Assembly (NCBI RefSeq): GCF_019247635.1
Contig: NZ_JAFBAR010000018.1
Location: 1 to 64,000, forward strand
Source of the DNA: Mycobacterium sp.
Lineage (GTDB): Bacteria > Actinomycetota > Actinomycetes > Mycobacteriales > Mycobacteriaceae
Reading direction: 5' to 3'
Length of the DNA stretch: 64,000 nucleotides
The notes beneath the pieces are model-generated. The model saw nothing but the letters and a program-made list of their open reading frames with translations. It did not search any database and was not told where the DNA came from. Each line of letters starts with the position of its first letter. The first letter of the stretch is position 1. Of this stretch, positions 31,779 to 44,000 are shown one piece after another. Position numbers and translations under genes: made by a program.

Positions 31779-34700
31779 CTAGGGCTTGATCCGAATCTGG
31801 CCCGGCGACCACAACCCGCTGCGGGTCGCGGTGCCCAGATCCAGCTGCGCGGCAGGGGCGTCCACCAGCGTGTCGAACTTGCGCAGCGAGCCCCAGTCCC
31901 GGGCCCAGTCGCGCGACAGGTAGGTGGCCATCACGTGGGCGCGCAGCAGCAGGTCGGAGATGCCGAGCAGGCCGCCGTTGACACCGTCCTCCCAGGTGTC
32001 GGTGTCCAGCTTCTTGGCGTTGTAGTCCGGCGTGATGCGGAACTTCGGGATTTCGGTAACGCCGTTGACGTGCAGCATCGGCTGCTGGCAGGGGAAGGCC
32101 AGCCCGACGGCCCAGTCCAATAGCACCGGTTGCGCCGAGCCGACGTACTCCTGCAGCGAGCGCAACTCGGGCACCCGCGGCGGAGTCACCGCGATCCAGT
32201 CCTCCGGGGTCAGGGACAGGTCCTCGGCGATCAAACGCACGGCGGTCGCATCGGCGGGGATCTTGTCGCGAGCGAAGCGCAGGTTGCGCCACGCCTTGGG
32301 CTGCTCGCCGTACAGGTCGTCGGGGATGAGCCGCCCGGCCGGCACCAGGTCGCCACCGGGCCCAGGCTTGCCGTATTCGAGCACCACGGTCTGCCCGGTG
32401 GTGAACCCGTGCAACACGCTGATGCCCGCGATCTTGCCGGCGGCGGTCACCACCACCAGCGGATGCCCGGCGTCGGCCTTGGGCAGCTGATACCACGCCG
32501 ACGCGAGCTTGCTCTGCTGCTGCGCGTCGGCGGTGTAGGTGCCGGCCAGCGGAACCCGCGCTGGGTCAAGCTGGTAGGGGAGCGGCACCGTGGACCCGTT
32601 GACGCCCTGCGTCGTCAGCTTCGTCGCCGCGTCCCAGTCGTAGTCGGTGCCGGGCTGGTTGGGCTTCATCACAATCGCCTCGGCGACCGTGTGTTCGGGC
32701 ACCCCGTTGGGGCTGAAGCCGACCGGATTGACCCCACCCAGCGGTCCGAGCGGACCGTAATTGCCGGGCAGTGCCGGCATGAAGCCGGCGTTGGTGTCCG
32801 GTTCGACCAGGACGTCGTCGGCCAGGCCGCATCCTCCGGCGAACGCGCGCAGGTTGGACCAGCCATTGGAGTAGGTGGGGTACTGCCGCACGATCCCGAT
32901 CCCCATCGACGCGATGAACACCAGGGCCATGAAGCCGGACGCCACAGCCACTGGCGCCCTCGTCAGCGCGCGCGCCAACCGGCCCTCGCCGTGGTTGCGC
33001 GACGCGAAGTGCAGCCACATCGCGTAGAGCGCGACGATGGCGAACAAGATGAAAAATATTGTGCTGACGGTGATTCCGGCGAGTTTCGGCATGGTGCTGT
33101 TGAACGGCACCCCGTAGCTGGAGACATACCACCAGCCGTTGGTGGTGGCGAAGCACAACGCCAGCAGGAACAGCAGCGCCGCCAGGAACGTCATCCGGTT
33201 GCGCGACCACCGCAGTACCGACGGCGACACCAAGACCGTCGTCAGCGCCGCCATCGCCGCCCCGACCGCGGCGAACAAGCCGAAGTGGTGCACCCACTTG
33301 GTGGGGGTGAACATCAGGAAGAACATCGTGCCGAAGATGACACCCATCAGTCGCCATGCCGGCCCGCGCGCCACACCGGGAATTCGCTTGCGCCGCAACA
33401 TGATAAACACCGCCGTGAATAGGCACAACGCGGTGATCAGGAAGCCGAACCGGCGCGACAGCGAACCGTCGACGGTCGGCAGGATCAGGTAGTAGTAGCG
33501 CAGGTTCTCGGTGTACCACGACTGGCTGGGCCCGATCGCGGCGCGAATCCGGATGGCTTCCAACACCGTTGACAGCGTCTGGTTGGCGAACACCACGGTG
33601 AGGATGACAAAACCGGCGGCCAGCATCGGGGCCACCAGCGGCCAGGTCCCGACCAGGCGATGCCGTTTGACCAGAATTCGCAGGATCGGGCGGCCGCCGG
33701 CCACCAGCGCGGCGACCGCGATCAGACCGGTGGGCTGCACGCCCAGGGTGAACGCTGCGGTGACGGCCGCCAGCGCCGCCGGCGTCAGTCGGCTGTAGCG
33801 CATCGAGCGCTCGATCAGTACGTAGGTGACCAGCGAACCGAGCGCGATGATCGGTTCGGGACGTAGCCCGTTGTTGAACGGCATCCACGCGGTGAGCAGG
33901 ACCAGGCCGGCCGCCCAGTTGGCGGCTTTGCTGCCGGTCACCGCCGGGCCGAGTCGGGGCAGCACTTCTCGCGACAGCAGCAACCAACACAGCAACCCGG
34001 CGATCAGGTCGGGCACCCGCATCCACAGGCTGGAGTCGCTAATGTGGGTCATCAGCGCGAGCAGGTTGTAGTACCAGCCGAACGGATCCTCGGGGCTACC
34101 GAACCAGCGGAAATAGTTGGACATGTAGCCCGCACGGTCGGCGACGCGGGCCATGCCCAGGATGTAGCCGTCGTCGGACGAGTTCGCCCCGATCACCCAC
34201 CAGAGCACAAACGCGACGATCACCGCGGTGTCGGCCAGCGTAAATGTACGCCAGTTTGCCGGAAGCAGGCGGCGCAGCCGTTTGCCATCCAACTGGTCCA
34301 GGCGCCAGAGCGCGATCAGCGAGACGATAGTGGCGACGATCGCCACCACCATGGCAAACAGCTTGAGCGTCGTCGGGGTGGTGGAAAAGCGGGTGTCGAT
34401 GGTTGCCGAGAGCTGCAGTCCCGGGGGCGCGGGACCGGTCAGGTCGGTGAACACCCCGACGATCTGCGGGCGCAGGTTCGGGTCGGGGAAGCCGCTGCGC
34501 AGCGGCGCACCCGCCGGATCTTTCAGCCCGACAAACGTGGCGAAGGTGCCGGCCAGGGTGGACGTGACCTCGATGCGTTCACACTGCGGGGAGGTGACCT
34601 GGTCTCGTGGCACGGACAGGATCACCACGTTGCGGTCGGTGACATCCACCCGTTGGGCGCTGACGACGACGAACAGCGCGTTGAGGTTGGCGTCCTTGCC

Positions 34701-34979
34701 CTGCTTGGGTGCCGTGCCGAGCACCACGCCGCCCGCGGGCGACATGTCCCGCACCACACTGCACGGCACGGCGGCGGTGAAGTCGACGGGCGTCAGCGAA
34801 ATCAACGGTGCCGTAACGCTATTCAACTGCCCATTCTGCGGCCAGTTCAGCATGGCGGTGCTCTGCACGACCGGCAGCAGGGGTGTGGCGACCGACAGGA
34901 CGAAGCCGATCAGCCCGGCGACCGTGGCCACCCAGCGCGTCAGCCGCACGTCACGGCCCGCATCGTGTTCGACGCTCAT
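31779..34979 (-). CDS. embB: Arabinosyltransferase EmbB
   Basis: EmbB is a GT-C (GT53) arabinofuranosyltransferase that, with EmbA, adds alpha-1,3 branches to arabinogalactan and is the main ethambutol target. It has about fifteen membrane segments, a first periplasmic domain (about 60-190), the catalytic NSSDDGY loop and a large C-terminal carbohydrate-binding domain from about 690. The codon matching M. tuberculosis embB306 is residue 276 (Met, ATG, 34152-34154) in YILGMARV, the susceptible state. The ATG at 34979 overlaps the embA stop (ATGA), which fixes the start; the protein is 1066 residues, shorter than the 1098 of M. tuberculosis because of a shorter N terminus and one missing cytoplasmic loop insert. 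Confidence 0.97.
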   Translation of the reverse strand: MSVEHDAGRDVRLTRWVATVAGLIGFVLSVATPLLPVVQSTAMLNWPQNGQLNSVTAPLISLTPVDFTAAVPCSVVRDMSPAGGVVLGTAPKQGKDANLNALFVVVSAQRVDVTDRNVVILSVPRDQVTSPQCERIEVTSTLAGTFATFVGLKDPAGAPLRSGFPDPNLRPQIVGVFTDLTGPAPPGLQLSATIDTRFSTTPTTLKLFAMVVAIVATIVSLIALWRLDQLDGKRLRRLLPANWRTFTLADTAVIVAFVLWWVIGANSSDDGYILGMARVADRAGYMSNYFRWFGSPEDPFGWYYNLLALMTHISDSSLWMRVPDLIAGLLCWLLLSREVLPRLGPAVTGSKAANWAAGLVLLTAWMPFNNGLRPEPIIALGSLVTYVLIERSMRYSRLTPAALAAVTAAFTLGVQPTGLIAVAALVAGGRPILRILVKRHRLVGTWPLVAPMLAAGFVILTVVFANQTLSTVLEAIRIRAAIGPSQSWYTENLRYYYLILPTVDGSLSRRFGFLITALCLFTAVFIMLRRKRIPGVARGPAWRLMGVIFGTMFFLMFTPTKWVHHFGLFAAVGAAMAALTTVLVSPSVLRWSRNRMTFLAALLFLLALCFATTNGWWYVSSYGVPFNSTMPKLAGITVSTIFFILFAIVALYAMWLHFASRNHGEGRLARALTRAPVAVASGFMALVFIASMGIGIVRQYPTYSNGWSNLRAFAGGCGLADDVLVEPDTNAGFMPALPGNYGPLGPLGGVNPVGFSPNGVPEHTVAEAIVMKPNQPGTDYDWDAATKLTTQGVNGSTVPLPYQLDPARVPLAGTYTADAQQQSKLASAWYQLPKADAGHPLVVVTAAGKIAGISVLHGFTTGQTVVLEYGKPGPGGDLVPAGRLIPDDLYGEQPKAWRNLRFARDKIPADATAVRLIAEDLSLTPEDWIAVTPPRVPELRSLQEYVGSAQPVLLDWAVGLAFPCQQPMLHVNGVTEIPKFRITPDYNAKKLDTDTWEDGVNGGLLGISDLLLRAHVMATYLSRDWARDWGSLRKFDTLVDAPAAQLDLGTATRSGLWSPGQIRIKP

Positions 34980-37900
34980 GGAAGCGCCCTGATCGGTCCC
35001 TGCCGGCCCCAGCCGGGCACGGTGATCACGCCCTGCTGGACCACGGCCTCCGGCGCCTGATCGGCGGGCACCAGGCGGTAGTACTGCTCGACCGAGCCCC
35101 AGTCGCGGTACCAGTCGCCGCGCAGATACGTGGGGATCGTCGACGTCCGCAGGAGCGCCTGGGTGAACAGGAAGGGCCCGCCGGTAGGGCCTGCCTGCCA
35201 CAGGTTCGACGACACCGCGGTCTGTTTGTGGTCGGGCAGGAGGCGGTACTGCGGAAGCTCGGCCACGCCAAGGTGTTCCGAGAACGGCCGCTGGCACGGG
35301 AAGTTGGCGGCGGTCGCCACGTCCATCAGCACCGGAGTCCGGGATCCGATCAGCTGCTGCAGCGTTTGCAACACCGGCACCCGCGGCGGGGTGAACGCAA
35401 ACCACTGCTCGGAACTCAGGTTCGGGTCATAGGCGACGATGCGCGCCACGTTGGCTTCCGGCGGCGCCCACGTCAGCGGGAACCGCAGGTTGCGCCACGC
35501 CGGGTCCGGCCCGATGTCGATCGGGAACATCAGCCCGAGCGGCTGGGTGGTGCCATCGGGCCGGGCCACGCCCCATTGCAGCCGAAGCGATTGGCCGTAG
35601 GTGAAGTTGCCGTCCTCCTTGTAGGACCAGATTGCGCCAGCCGCGGACACCACCACCAGCGGCCGGTCCGGGCTGCGTGGCGGCAGCTGGTACCACGCCG
35701 AAGTGGCCGTGGCGGCCAGCGAGTTCTCGCCGTAGCTGCCCATCACCGGGGTGCGCGCCGGGTCAAGCCCAAACGGCAGCGGCACGTGCGACCCGTTCAC
35801 CCCCGGGGGGCCCTTGGGGCCACCGGCGGTGCCCGCGGAGTCAGTGATGGCAGCGTTGGGCTTGTTGGGCGACGCGTCGGAGTTGACCACGCCGGGCTTG
35901 CTCACGACGGGGTCGGATTTGAGGTCCTCGCCCACGCCGTCGGGTTTGAAGCCGACCGGCCCGACGCCGCCGAGCGGTCCGTCGGGTCCGAAGGTCTGCC
36001 CCGGAACCGGTTGCAGGAAGCCGACATTGGGGTCGGGTTCGGCCAGCACGTCGTCGGCCATCGCACAACTGTTAGGCGACAGTCCGGATTCGATCGCCGC
36101 CAGGTTGGCCTTGGTGATGGTGTAGAGCGGGTAGCGGAATACGGCGCCCTTGGCCAGTGAGCCGACTTCGCCCAGCACCATGATCACCGCGACCACCAGC
36201 AGCGGTGTGGAGGCCAGGAAGCGGTTGCGCCGGTTGTCCTTGACCTCGGTGTGCCCCGCGTAGTCCATCCGGAAGTGGTACCAGGCGGTCAGCAGGCCGG
36301 TGAGGATCGACAGCGTCAGGAACATGGTGGTCACCGGGTGGCTGGCGATGACGGGCTGGATGTCGTACCAGGGGACCCCGTAGTTGGCTACGTAGAACCA
36401 GCCGTTGATCCCGGAGGTCGCCACCGCCAGCACGAACAGCAAGGCGGTGATGTACAGCGTCAGGTTGCGGCGGCTGTGCAGGCCGATGCGGGCGAGGGTG
36501 AAGGCGGTCACGGCGCCCAGGGCGCCCGCCAGCCCGGCGAAGACGCCGAACTGCACGGCCCACTTCGTCGGGGTGAACGTCAGCAGCAGCAGACCGACGG
36601 CCGTGGTGCCGATCAACCGCCACGCCGGCCCGCTGGCCAGCCCCGGGACGCGGCCACGCCGCAGCAGCACCACCAGCATTCCGAACAGGCACAGCAGCAT
36701 CACCAGGGCTCCGAAGCGCCGCGCCATCGAGCCCTCGGCATTGCTTTCGACCGTGAGGAAGTAGTAGCGCAGCCAGTCCTGGTACCACGCGATCGTCGGA
36801 CCCACCGTGTACTTGATGCGGGCCGACTCGGCGACCGTGGCCAGCGTCTGGCTGCGGAACACCACCACGGTGATCAGCGACAACGACGCCCCCAGGACCG
36901 CCAGCGGGGCCAGCAGCCCGTCCGTCGCGCGACGGCGGCGGATCGTAAGGGCGATCGCGCGGGCCCCGGTCAGCAGGGCGGCGACCGCGATCAGGCCCTG
37001 CGGTGCCAGCGTGGCCGTGAGCGACGCGGCGATGATCGCGACCGCCGCCGGTGCGAGCCGGCGCAGGGCGATCGAGCGTTCCACCAGGATCCAGGTGGCC
37101 AGCACGCCGAAAGCGATCAGCGGCTCGGGCCGCAGACCGTTGTTGAACGGCAACCAGGCGGCCAGGAACACCGCGCCCGCGGTGTAGACGGCCACCCGAT
37201 TGGACGCCAGGCCGCCCCTGCCCGGCCCGAGCCGGCGCAAAATGAAACGGCTGATCAGCAGCCAGCAGCCGATCCCGGCCAGCGTCGCCGGCAGCCGCAT
37301 CCACACGCCTGCCGTGCTCACCGACGCCAGCTGGGCCAGCACCCCGGCGTACCAGTCGAATGGCGCGTCCGTCGTGCCGAAGTAGCGGTAGTAGTTGGCC
37401 ACATAGCCCGCGTGCGGCGCCACGCGGGCTATGACCAGGTTGTAGCCGTCGTCGGACGAGGTTGCGCCGATGACATGCCAGAGCAATAACGTCGCGATCA
37501 CCCCGGCGTCGGCGATCCAGGTGGTGAGGCCGGCGCGCCACCACGTGGTCCCCCAAAGCCGGTGCTCACGCGGGCGGTACCGGGACAGCCACGCGATCGG
37601 GGAGCGCCAGTCACGCAGCGTGTCTCCGCCGCGGCTCTGCCGGTCCAGCGCGCCCAACGCGATGATTGAGATCAACACCGCCAGCGCGCCGAGCACCAGC
37701 ACGATCTTCTTGGCGGTGGTGGGCGCCGTGACGAACCGGGTGTCGATGTCGACGCGCGCCGACAACCCCGGCTGCGCGGCGACCTTCAGGTCCGTGAAAA
37801 TGCCGCCCACCTGGGGTTTCTTCTCGCCGGGCAGGACTTTCGTGGCACCGGGAATGCCGACGAAATCCGCGCCCGCGACCGCGGCGTCGGCCCAGATGTG

Positions 37901-38317
37901 CAGCACCTTGCAGGCGTCGGTGGCCACCGCCGTCCGGGGCGCCGCCGCGGCCACGGTGTCGCGGAAGGCGACCACGATCGTGTCCTTGTCGGCGCGCACG
38001 AACAGCCCGTACTTGCCGGTGTTGAAGCCGTTGGTCGGCAGGGTGGATAGCACCAGGCCGCCGCTGGCCGGCAGGGTCGCCATCGCCGAACAGGGGATAG
38101 AGATGTCCAGGGCTCGCGGCGCCCCGGAAACCAGCGGGGCGGTGACCTGGGTTACCTTGCCGTCCGCGGTGGTGCCCTGCGGCCACAGGATGGTCGCGGT
38201 GGTCTGCCGCACCGGCAGCAGCGGAACCATGAGGCATAACAGCAGGCCGGTGATTCCCGCGCCGACGGCCACCAGCCGTGCGATCCGATGGGATCGCGCT
38301 TCACCGTCGTGGGACAC
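34976..38317 (-). CDS. embA: Arabinosyltransferase EmbA
   Basis: EmbA pairs with EmbB to form the arabinogalactan arabinosyltransferase complex. The GT-C core carries the catalytic [15 protein letters not shown] loop, multiple membrane spans and a C-terminal carbohydrate-binding domain ([32 protein letters not shown]). The GTG at 38317 begins [18 protein letters not shown], which aligns with the M. tuberculosis EmbA N terminus, giving 1113 residues; further in-frame sequence upstream lacks family similarity. It is transcribed divergently from embR and ahead of embB with a 4-base overlap. EmbR control is likely. Confidence 0.97.
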   Translation of the reverse strand: MSHDGEARSHRIARLVAVGAGITGLLLCLMVPLLPVRQTTATILWPQGTTADGKVTQVTAPLVSGAPRALDISIPCSAMATLPASGGLVLSTLPTNGFNTGKYGLFVRADKDTIVVAFRDTVAAAAPRTAVATDACKVLHIWADAAVAGADFVGIPGATKVLPGEKKPQVGGIFTDLKVAAQPGLSARVDIDTRFVTAPTTAKKIVLVLGALAVLISIIALGALDRQSRGGDTLRDWRSPIAWLSRYRPREHRLWGTTWWRAGLTTWIADAGVIATLLLWHVIGATSSDDGYNLVIARVAPHAGYVANYYRYFGTTDAPFDWYAGVLAQLASVSTAGVWMRLPATLAGIGCWLLISRFILRRLGPGRGGLASNRVAVYTAGAVFLAAWLPFNNGLRPEPLIAFGVLATWILVERSIALRRLAPAAVAIIAASLTATLAPQGLIAVAALLTGARAIALTIRRRRATDGLLAPLAVLGASLSLITVVVFRSQTLATVAESARIKYTVGPTIAWYQDWLRYYFLTVESNAEGSMARRFGALVMLLCLFGMLVVLLRRGRVPGLASGPAWRLIGTTAVGLLLLTFTPTKWAVQFGVFAGLAGALGAVTAFTLARIGLHSRRNLTLYITALLFVLAVATSGINGWFYVANYGVPWYDIQPVIASHPVTTMFLTLSILTGLLTAWYHFRMDYAGHTEVKDNRRNRFLASTPLLVVAVIMVLGEVGSLAKGAVFRYPLYTITKANLAAIESGLSPNSCAMADDVLAEPDPNVGFLQPVPGQTFGPDGPLGGVGPVGFKPDGVGEDLKSDPVVSKPGVVNSDASPNKPNAAITDSAGTAGGPKGPPGVNGSHVPLPFGLDPARTPVMGSYGENSLAATATSAWYQLPPRSPDRPLVVVSAAGAIWSYKEDGNFTYGQSLRLQWGVARPDGTTQPLGLMFPIDIGPDPAWRNLRFPLTWAPPEANVARIVAYDPNLSSEQWFAFTPPRVPVLQTLQQLIGSRTPVLMDVATAANFPCQRPFSEHLGVAELPQYRLLPDHKQTAVSSNLWQAGPTGGPFLFTQALLRTSTIPTYLRGDWYRDWGSVEQYYRLVPADQAPEAVVQQGVITVPGWGRQGPIRALP

Positions 38318-38547
38318 GAGGGTCGATCGTAAGCGACGCGGCTTAGCGCGGTGAGGATGCAGGGCCGCTGAGCGGGCCTGAGGCGCAGGAAGACGAACCG
38401 AGCCTGCGGTCAGGGCGTGGTTCCGCGCCCGCGACACGATCTGGGCGCAGACTCGGTGCCGCCAGCGCAGACTCGGCGGCCGTGGTCACAATATTGTTCT
38501 GGGGATGAGCTGAGGAATAGTCGATATCCCGGAAGGCTGGCAGCGCG
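38318..38547. promoter_or_regulatory. embA/embR divergent regulatory region with direct repeats
   Basis: This is a 230-base region between divergent embA and embR. It contains an exact 12-bp direct repeat GCGCAGACTCGG at 38445-38456 and 38465-38476, repeating every 20 bases, which is close to two helical turns. SARP-type regulators such as EmbR, with OmpR-like winged helices and BTAD domains, generally bind direct repeats. ATATTGTT downstream at about 38490 may be a -10 region for embR, and GGAAGG near 38533 its ribosome binding site. Confidence 0.6.
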
Positions 38548-39690
38548 ATGCGGAACGCACCCCTCGAGTTTGGTGTTCTCGGGCCGCTGCAGCTGCTCGT
38601 CAACGGCGCCTCGGTGCCGTTGGGGGCAGCCAAGCAGCGGGCGGTGTTGGCCGTGCTGGTGATCAACCGCAACCGGCCGGTATCCGTCGACTCGTTGACG
38701 GACGCGGTGTGGGATGGGTTCCCCGTTCCGGCGGCGCGCACAAGCATCCAATCCCACGTGTCCAACCTGCGCCGACTGTTGCGTACCGCCGGTGTCGACC
38801 CGTATCAGGTACTGGCCAGCGCGCCGCCGGGATACCGGCTCAGCGTCCCCGACACCGACTGCGATCTGGGTCGCTTCCTCACCGAGAAAGCCGTTGGCGT
38901 CCAGGCCGCCGCGGCCGGGCGATTCGAAGAGGCCAGCAGTCATCTGTCTGGGGCGCTGGCCCAATGGCGGGGACCCGTGCTGGACGATCTGCGTGACTTC
39001 ACGTTCGTCGAGACATTCGCCGCCAAGCTGTTGGAAGACAAAGTGGCCGCCCACACCGCTCGCGCCGAGGCCGAGATCGCATGCGGCCGGGCCGAAGCCG
39101 TGATAGGCGAGCTCGAGGCGCTTACCGCGGAACACCCCTACCGCGAGCCGCTGTGGGCGCAGCTGATCACGGCCTACTACGTCACCGAGCGTCAATCCGA
39201 CGCGCTAGGCGCCTATCGGCGGCTGAAGATGGCCCTGGCCGAGGGGCTCGGCATCGACCCCGGTCCGACGGTGAGCACCTTGCACGAGCGGATCCTGCGC
39301 CAGGAACCGTTGGGCACCAGAGGATCCGCGCTGGCCACCCACAAGCAAAGCGTCTTCAGGACCGAGCCGGAGATCCCAGAGATACCCGCGGCCAGCGAGT
39401 CCGTGGTGGCCCGCCTGCGCGACAAGACGGGACGCCAATATCGGCTCAACGGCGCGTCCACCCGGATCGGGCGCCTCGACGACAACGACATCGTTCTCGT
39501 CGACAACGATGTCAGCCGGTATCACGCCGTAATCATCGACACCGGAAGCGGTTTCGTGATCACCGATCTTCGGTCGACCAACGGCGTCGAGGTGCGAGGC
39601 CAGCAGATTCGCCACACGTCCCCGCTGGCCGACGGCGACCACATCCGCATGGGCAACCACGAGTTCACCTTCGAAATCCGTTCAGGGTGA
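38548..39690 (+). CDS. embR: Transcriptional regulator EmbR (SARP type with FHA domain)
   Basis: EmbR activates embCAB and, in M. tuberculosis, is phosphorylated by PknH through its FHA domain. Domains seen: an OmpR-type winged helix (about 5-100, ending ASAPPGYRLSV), a bacterial transcriptional activator (BTAD) helical domain (about 105-250) and a C-terminal FHA domain (about 290-380) with RIGR, the SRYHAV phosphothreonine-binding loop and STNGVEV. The length, 380 residues, is close to M. tuberculosis EmbR (388). Here it is divergent from embA, unlike M. tuberculosis, where embR lies far from the emb operon beside pknH. It ends 2 bases from the convergent DinB-type gene. Confidence 0.95.
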   Translation: MRNAPLEFGVLGPLQLLVNGASVPLGAAKQRAVLAVLVINRNRPVSVDSLTDAVWDGFPVPAARTSIQSHVSNLRRLLRTAGVDPYQVLASAPPGYRLSVPDTDCDLGRFLTEKAVGVQAAAAGRFEEASSHLSGALAQWRGPVLDDLRDFTFVETFAAKLLEDKVAAHTARAEAEIACGRAEAVIGELEALTAEHPYREPLWAQLITAYYVTERQSDALGAYRRLKMALAEGLGIDPGPTVSTLHERILRQEPLGTRGSALATHKQSVFRTEPEIPEIPAASESVVARLRDKTGRQYRLNGASTRIGRLDDNDIVLVDNDVSRYHAVIIDTGSGFVITDLRSTNGVEVRGQQIRHTSPLADGDHIRMGNHEFTFEIRSG

Positions 39691-39692
39691 GG

Positions 39693-40316
39693 CTATTTCG
39701 CTAACCGGGTGGCCAGGATCGGGTGGCCGGGACCGGCGAGGTCTGCGAGCGCCGCGGGCCGGCCGGCCATCGCCATCAGCAGGGCTTCGCCGGGGCCGGT
39801 TACCTCGGGGCCGCTGCCGTGTGCCCAGTCGAGGTCGGTGGCGCGCAGCCGTAGGCCCTTGATCCATTTGCGCGCTCCCAGCCGCGGGTTGTTCGGCACC
39901 AGATCGAGCACGCGCCGAAGTCGGTCGGCGGGCACGGTGCGGGGTTGCTGCAGCGTGCGCCGAATGTCCTGGTGGTGGATCGTCCCGTCGACGAGTGCGA
40001 TCATGCCCCCGAAGCCCGCGGTCAGACCCGTGGGGCTGAGGTGGTCATCGAGGAACTCGAGCAGCTGCTGCGGGCTCAGCGCCGCGAACTCGTCGACACC
40101 CACCTGGTTGGCCCGCACCACCAGGCCCTTGGCGAATCGCTTGATCAGCCCGACGACCCCGAGTTCCTCGTAGCTGACTATATGCGCGACAACATCTTTG
40201 ACGGTCCAGCCGATGCAGAGGCTCGGGGTTTCCCACTGCTCCGGGGTTAGGGTGGCCAGGAACGCCGCGAGGTCGGTCCGCTCGGCGCGGGCCATCTCCA
40301 TCAAAGTCGCGGACAT
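39693..40316 (-). CDS. DinB-type / mycothiol-dependent maleylpyruvate isomerase family protein
   Basis: This 207-residue protein belongs to the actinobacterial MDMPI/DinB helical-bundle family, many members of which are metal-dependent and use mycothiol. It has the N-terminal four-helix pattern (ERTDLAAFLATLTPEQWETPSLCIGWTV), AHIV with a candidate metal-binding His, and the second site TIHHQDIRR. Its substrate cannot be told from sequence. It is encoded in the segment that separates embC from embA here. The start ATG at 40316 follows GAAGGGGA. Confidence 0.8.
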   Translation of the reverse strand: MSATLMEMARAERTDLAAFLATLTPEQWETPSLCIGWTVKDVVAHIVSYEELGVVGLIKRFAKGLVVRANQVGVDEFAALSPQQLLEFLDDHLSPTGLTAGFGGMIALVDGTIHHQDIRRTLQQPRTVPADRLRRVLDLVPNNPRLGARKWIKGLRLRATDLDWAHGSGPEVTGPGEALLMAMAGRPAALADLAGPGHPILATRLAK

Positions 40317-40481
40317 CGGGCATCCCCTTCGCTTACGCCGACCAGCTGCGTGTACTACCCAACATTGTCTGAACAGGCGCGCAAGAATTGCGCAAGAATT
40401 TCGCGAAAAAGCGGCAAGTGGTCCGCGCCACCCTCATGTTGTCGGGGACTGAACCGACACCGCAAAGGGAGGAATCGCGAC

Positions 40482-40703
40482 ATGAATGCCACGTCAAAGA
40501 AGGTGTCGAAGCTACGCATCGGGGCTGGTGTCTTGCTGGGCACCGTCGCATTGTCACTGCTCGCGTCGCTCGTGCCGGCCACCGCATCAGCGGACCCGTG
40601 GGACCCGGCCAGTGGGCCGCTGCACCCGGTTCGCCACTACGCCGGTGACGTTCTGCACCCGATCTGGTCGATCACCCATCCCCTGCGGGCTTTGGTCCCG
40701 TAA
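40482..40703 (+). CDS. Small secreted peptide, unknown function
   Basis: The predicted product is 73 residues with a signal peptide (about 1-35, ending ATASA) and a mature peptide of about 38 residues rich in Pro, His and Trp (DPWDPASGPLHPVRHYAG, HPIWSITHPLRALVP). The ATG at 40482 follows GGGAGG at 40467-40472; longer frames upstream are not coding-like. Mature HP repeats might bind metal, but this is speculation. It is paired with the next small secreted protein and lies between embR and embC. Confidence 0.7.
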   Translation: MNATSKKVSKLRIGAGVLLGTVALSLLASLVPATASADPWDPASGPLHPVRHYAGDVLHPIWSITHPLRALVP

Positions 40704-40785
40704 CCCCAAATACCTGCTGCCCCGTTTCCGGATTGCTGGGGAGGTCGACCGGAAGCGGGGCGGTACGGAGCACAAGGACGCAGCC

Positions 40786-41085
40786 ATGAAGACCCCTCAC
40801 CCTCTTAAGCGGATCGCCTTCGGGGCGGTCCTGGCCGGCGGTGTCGCGGTGGCCGGACTTGGTTTGGCCGCGGGTACCGCCGACGCCAACACCAGGGGCC
40901 CTTACCAGTGGTGCCCAGGCCAGCACCTGCCGGAGTCCGACGTCGGATGGGACATGAACGTATGTCACACCTGGTACTGGGTCGACTACGGGTTCCAGGC
41001 CAATCGCGGTCATTTCGTCTATGAGGGTGACAGCCCGCCGCCGAATCTGGGCTGCATTCCCGGCCTCTGCCTGCCCGGCCTGTAG
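40786..41085 (+). CDS. Small secreted Cys/Trp-rich protein (GPYQWCPGQ family)
   Basis: The predicted product is 99 residues. Residues 1-35 are a signal peptide ending ADA. The mature protein starts NTRGPYQWCPGQHLPESDVGW, and has four cysteines (QWCPG, NVCHT, LGCIPG and GLCLPG) that suggest two disulfides. GPYQWCPGQ with a following GWDMNVCHTWYW region recurs in small exported mycobacterial proteins; none has a known function that can be assigned here. The ATG at 40786 follows AAGGACG. It is convergent with embC, separated by 5 bases. Confidence 0.75.
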   Translation: MKTPHPLKRIAFGAVLAGGVAVAGLGLAAGTADANTRGPYQWCPGQHLPESDVGWDMNVCHTWYWVDYGFQANRGHFVYEGDSPPPNLGCIPGLCLPGL

Positions 41086-41090
41086 GAGCC

Positions 41091-44000
41091 CTAGTGCCTG
41101 AGCGGCGCAGGGTTCCAAAGGCCGCTGCGCGTCACGCTGCCGAGCTGGAGCAGTGCGGGCTGGGCGTCGGGGTAGTAAGGCGTGAACCGCTGCAACCCTC
41201 CCCAGTCACGGAACCAGTCGTCCTTCAGGTAGCTGGCGACGGTGGTGGCGCGCACCAGCAATTCGGTGACGCCCAGCGGGCCCCCGCCGTTGTTGTCCAT
41301 TACCGGGGAGTTGGCCTCGGCGCCGAACCGGTCCGGCAGGATGCGCCACTTCGGTGTTTCGTCCACGCCGTTTTGATGGCCGAACGGTCGCTGGCACGGG
41401 AACGCCAGACCCACCGACCAGTCCAGGAAGACCGGGTCCTGGGAGCCCACGACGTCCTGCAGGGTGCGCAGCTGTGGAATCCGCGGCGGCGTAACCGCGA
41501 TCCAGTGCTGTGGCGCCAGGTCCTGGTCGTCGGCGACCAGGCGGACCTGGGTGGCACTGTCTGGGATCTGCGACAGCGGCGCCCGCAGGTTGCGCCACGC
41601 CGGCACCGCTCCGACATCAGCGAATTGCATTGAGCCGCTCGGCTTTCCGGAGGCCGCTTCCTGATCGGTGGCCCACTGCAGCTGCACCTCACGGGGGTCG
41701 AACCGGCCGGCCGCGCTGACCACCAGCAACGGTCCCGCCTTCGCTCGTTGATCCGCCGGAGGCAGCCGGTACCAGCCCGAACGCAGCGTGGCGGGCACCT
41801 GTATACCGGATCGCCAGCTGCCCAGCACGGGCGTGCGCGCCGGATCCAGGGAATAGGGCAACATGGCACGCGATCCGTTGATGCCCGGCGCGACGGTGGT
41901 GCCGCCCTCGGTGCCGGCCTCGCCACCCTTGATCTGCCCGTCGTCGTTGATGAAGTTGCGGTCACCCGGGCGTTCCATCACCGGGTCAGCAGAGACGTCG
42001 GCGGGAATACCGTTGGCCGTGAAGGCTTCCGACAGGCCCGCTCCCAGCGCGTCGGCCACCGACGCGCTCACCGGCGGCAGCATGCCGGCGTTGGGATCCT
42101 GCTCGACCAGGATGTCCTGGGCCAGTCCGCAGTTCTTGCCCGTGAGTGCCTGCAGGTTCGACCGGCCCACCGACCACGCGGGGTACTGGGTGACCATCCC
42201 CTGAGTCAGTGACACCACCTCGAAGACCACCAACAGCCAAGCAGCAATGGCCAACGGGGACTGAGTGATTCGTGACAGACGCGCCCCACGCCGGGTTTTT
42301 GGCGGACCGTTGTCGGTGGCCACGAAGTGGAACCACGCCGCCAGTAGCAGCACCAGGACCGTGAGTTCGAGCAGTGCGGTGGTCAGCGACCAGCGCCATT
42401 TCGGGAATGAATTCGACCACGGCACACCGAAGTTGGACACATACCACCAGCCGTTGACGCTGGCGAATGAGAGAGCCATCACGAAGAGCACCAGTGCGGC
42501 GAACACGGTTCGGTTGCGTCGGGAGCGCATCGCGGTACCGCTGACCGCGACGGCGGCCAACGCGCCCAGCGATCCGGCCAGCCCGGCGAACACCCCGAAA
42601 TGGTGTGTCCACTTGGTGGGGGTGAACATCATCGCGAGGAACGAGATGATGGTGATGCCGACGATGCGTCGGCTCGGACCGGCGGCGGTGCCTGGAATAC
42701 GCCCCTTTCGCAACGACATTGCCACGGTTACCCCGAGCGCGACGAACAGCGCCAGCATGGCGAAGCGACGGGCCACCGACCCGTCGGGACTGGCCATGAA
42801 CAACCGCTCGTAGCGGATGTGTTCGTCGAACCACTTGAGGCTGGGCCCGACGGCGCGCTTGAGGACGCTGGCCTGGTATTCGCCCGCCAGTGTCTGGTCG
42901 CGGAAGATCAGGATCCCGGTGACGGTGGCCGCGGCGAGCAGCGGCGCCAGCAGCGGCAGTATGCCGAACCGTTTGGAGCGTCGATGCAGGATGGTCCGCA
43001 GCGGGCCGATCGCGACCAGCAGCGCGCCGATGGAGGCGATTCCCGTCGGCCCGGAAAACAGGGTCAGCGCTCCGATGATGCAGGCCGCCGCCACCGGCAG
43101 CAGTCTGCTGGTGGCCACGGCGCGCTCCACCGAGCACCAGGTCAGCAGGATGCCCAGGGCGATGATCGGCTCGGGCCTTAGCCCGTTGTCCAGCGGCAGC
43201 CAGACCGCCAAAAACATGCCGGCCGCGGTCCAGGCGGCGGCCCGGCTCTTCTTCACGGCATGACCCAGCCGCGGGATGACTTCGCGGCTGATGACCCACC
43301 AGCACGTCAGCGCCATCGCCAAAGTGGGCAGCCGCATCCAGGCGCTGGTCGTGGTGACGTGCGCCCACACCGCCAAAAGGTCGTAGTACCAACCGAAGGG
43401 CGCCTCGGGCGTGCCGAACCAGCGGTAGTAGTTCGCCATGTAGCCGGCGTGCTCGGACACCCGGGCCATGGTCAGGATGTAGCCATCGTCGGAGGTGTTG
43501 GCGCCGACGAAATGCCACCAGACCAGCACGGCGATCACCAGGGCGTCCAGGCCGCCGATCGACCACCACCGTGCCGGCAGGAAGCGCCGGTGCCGGGTGC
43601 CGTCGGCGGTGTCCAGGACGTGCAGGGCGATCAGGGCGATCGCGGTCAGCAGCACCCCGAGGATCATCGCGGCCATTTTCAGCGGCGTGGGACTGCTGCT
43701 GTAACGGGTATCGACGGTCGCCGAGAAGCTCAGGCCCGGTGGCGCCGGTCCCGACAGATCGGTGAACACGCCGACGATCTGCGGCCGGAAGTCGTAACCG
43801 CTCTTCTCACCGCGCAGCGGCGAGCCGGGATGTTCGGCGTTCGGCCCCTGGGTCAGGCCGACGAATTCGGCGGTGACTCTGTCGGCGTGCGCGGTGAAGG
43901 TCAACCGCTGGCAGGCGGGGCTGAGGACCTGGCTCAAGGGAGCGGCGACCACCGGAACGTTGCGCACGATCAGCACCAGGTCGTCGTTGACGCGCTGCAG

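Noticed and set aside
34152..34154. Ethambutol-resistance change at embB codon 306
   Set aside because: The matching residue is Met (ATG), the susceptible state.
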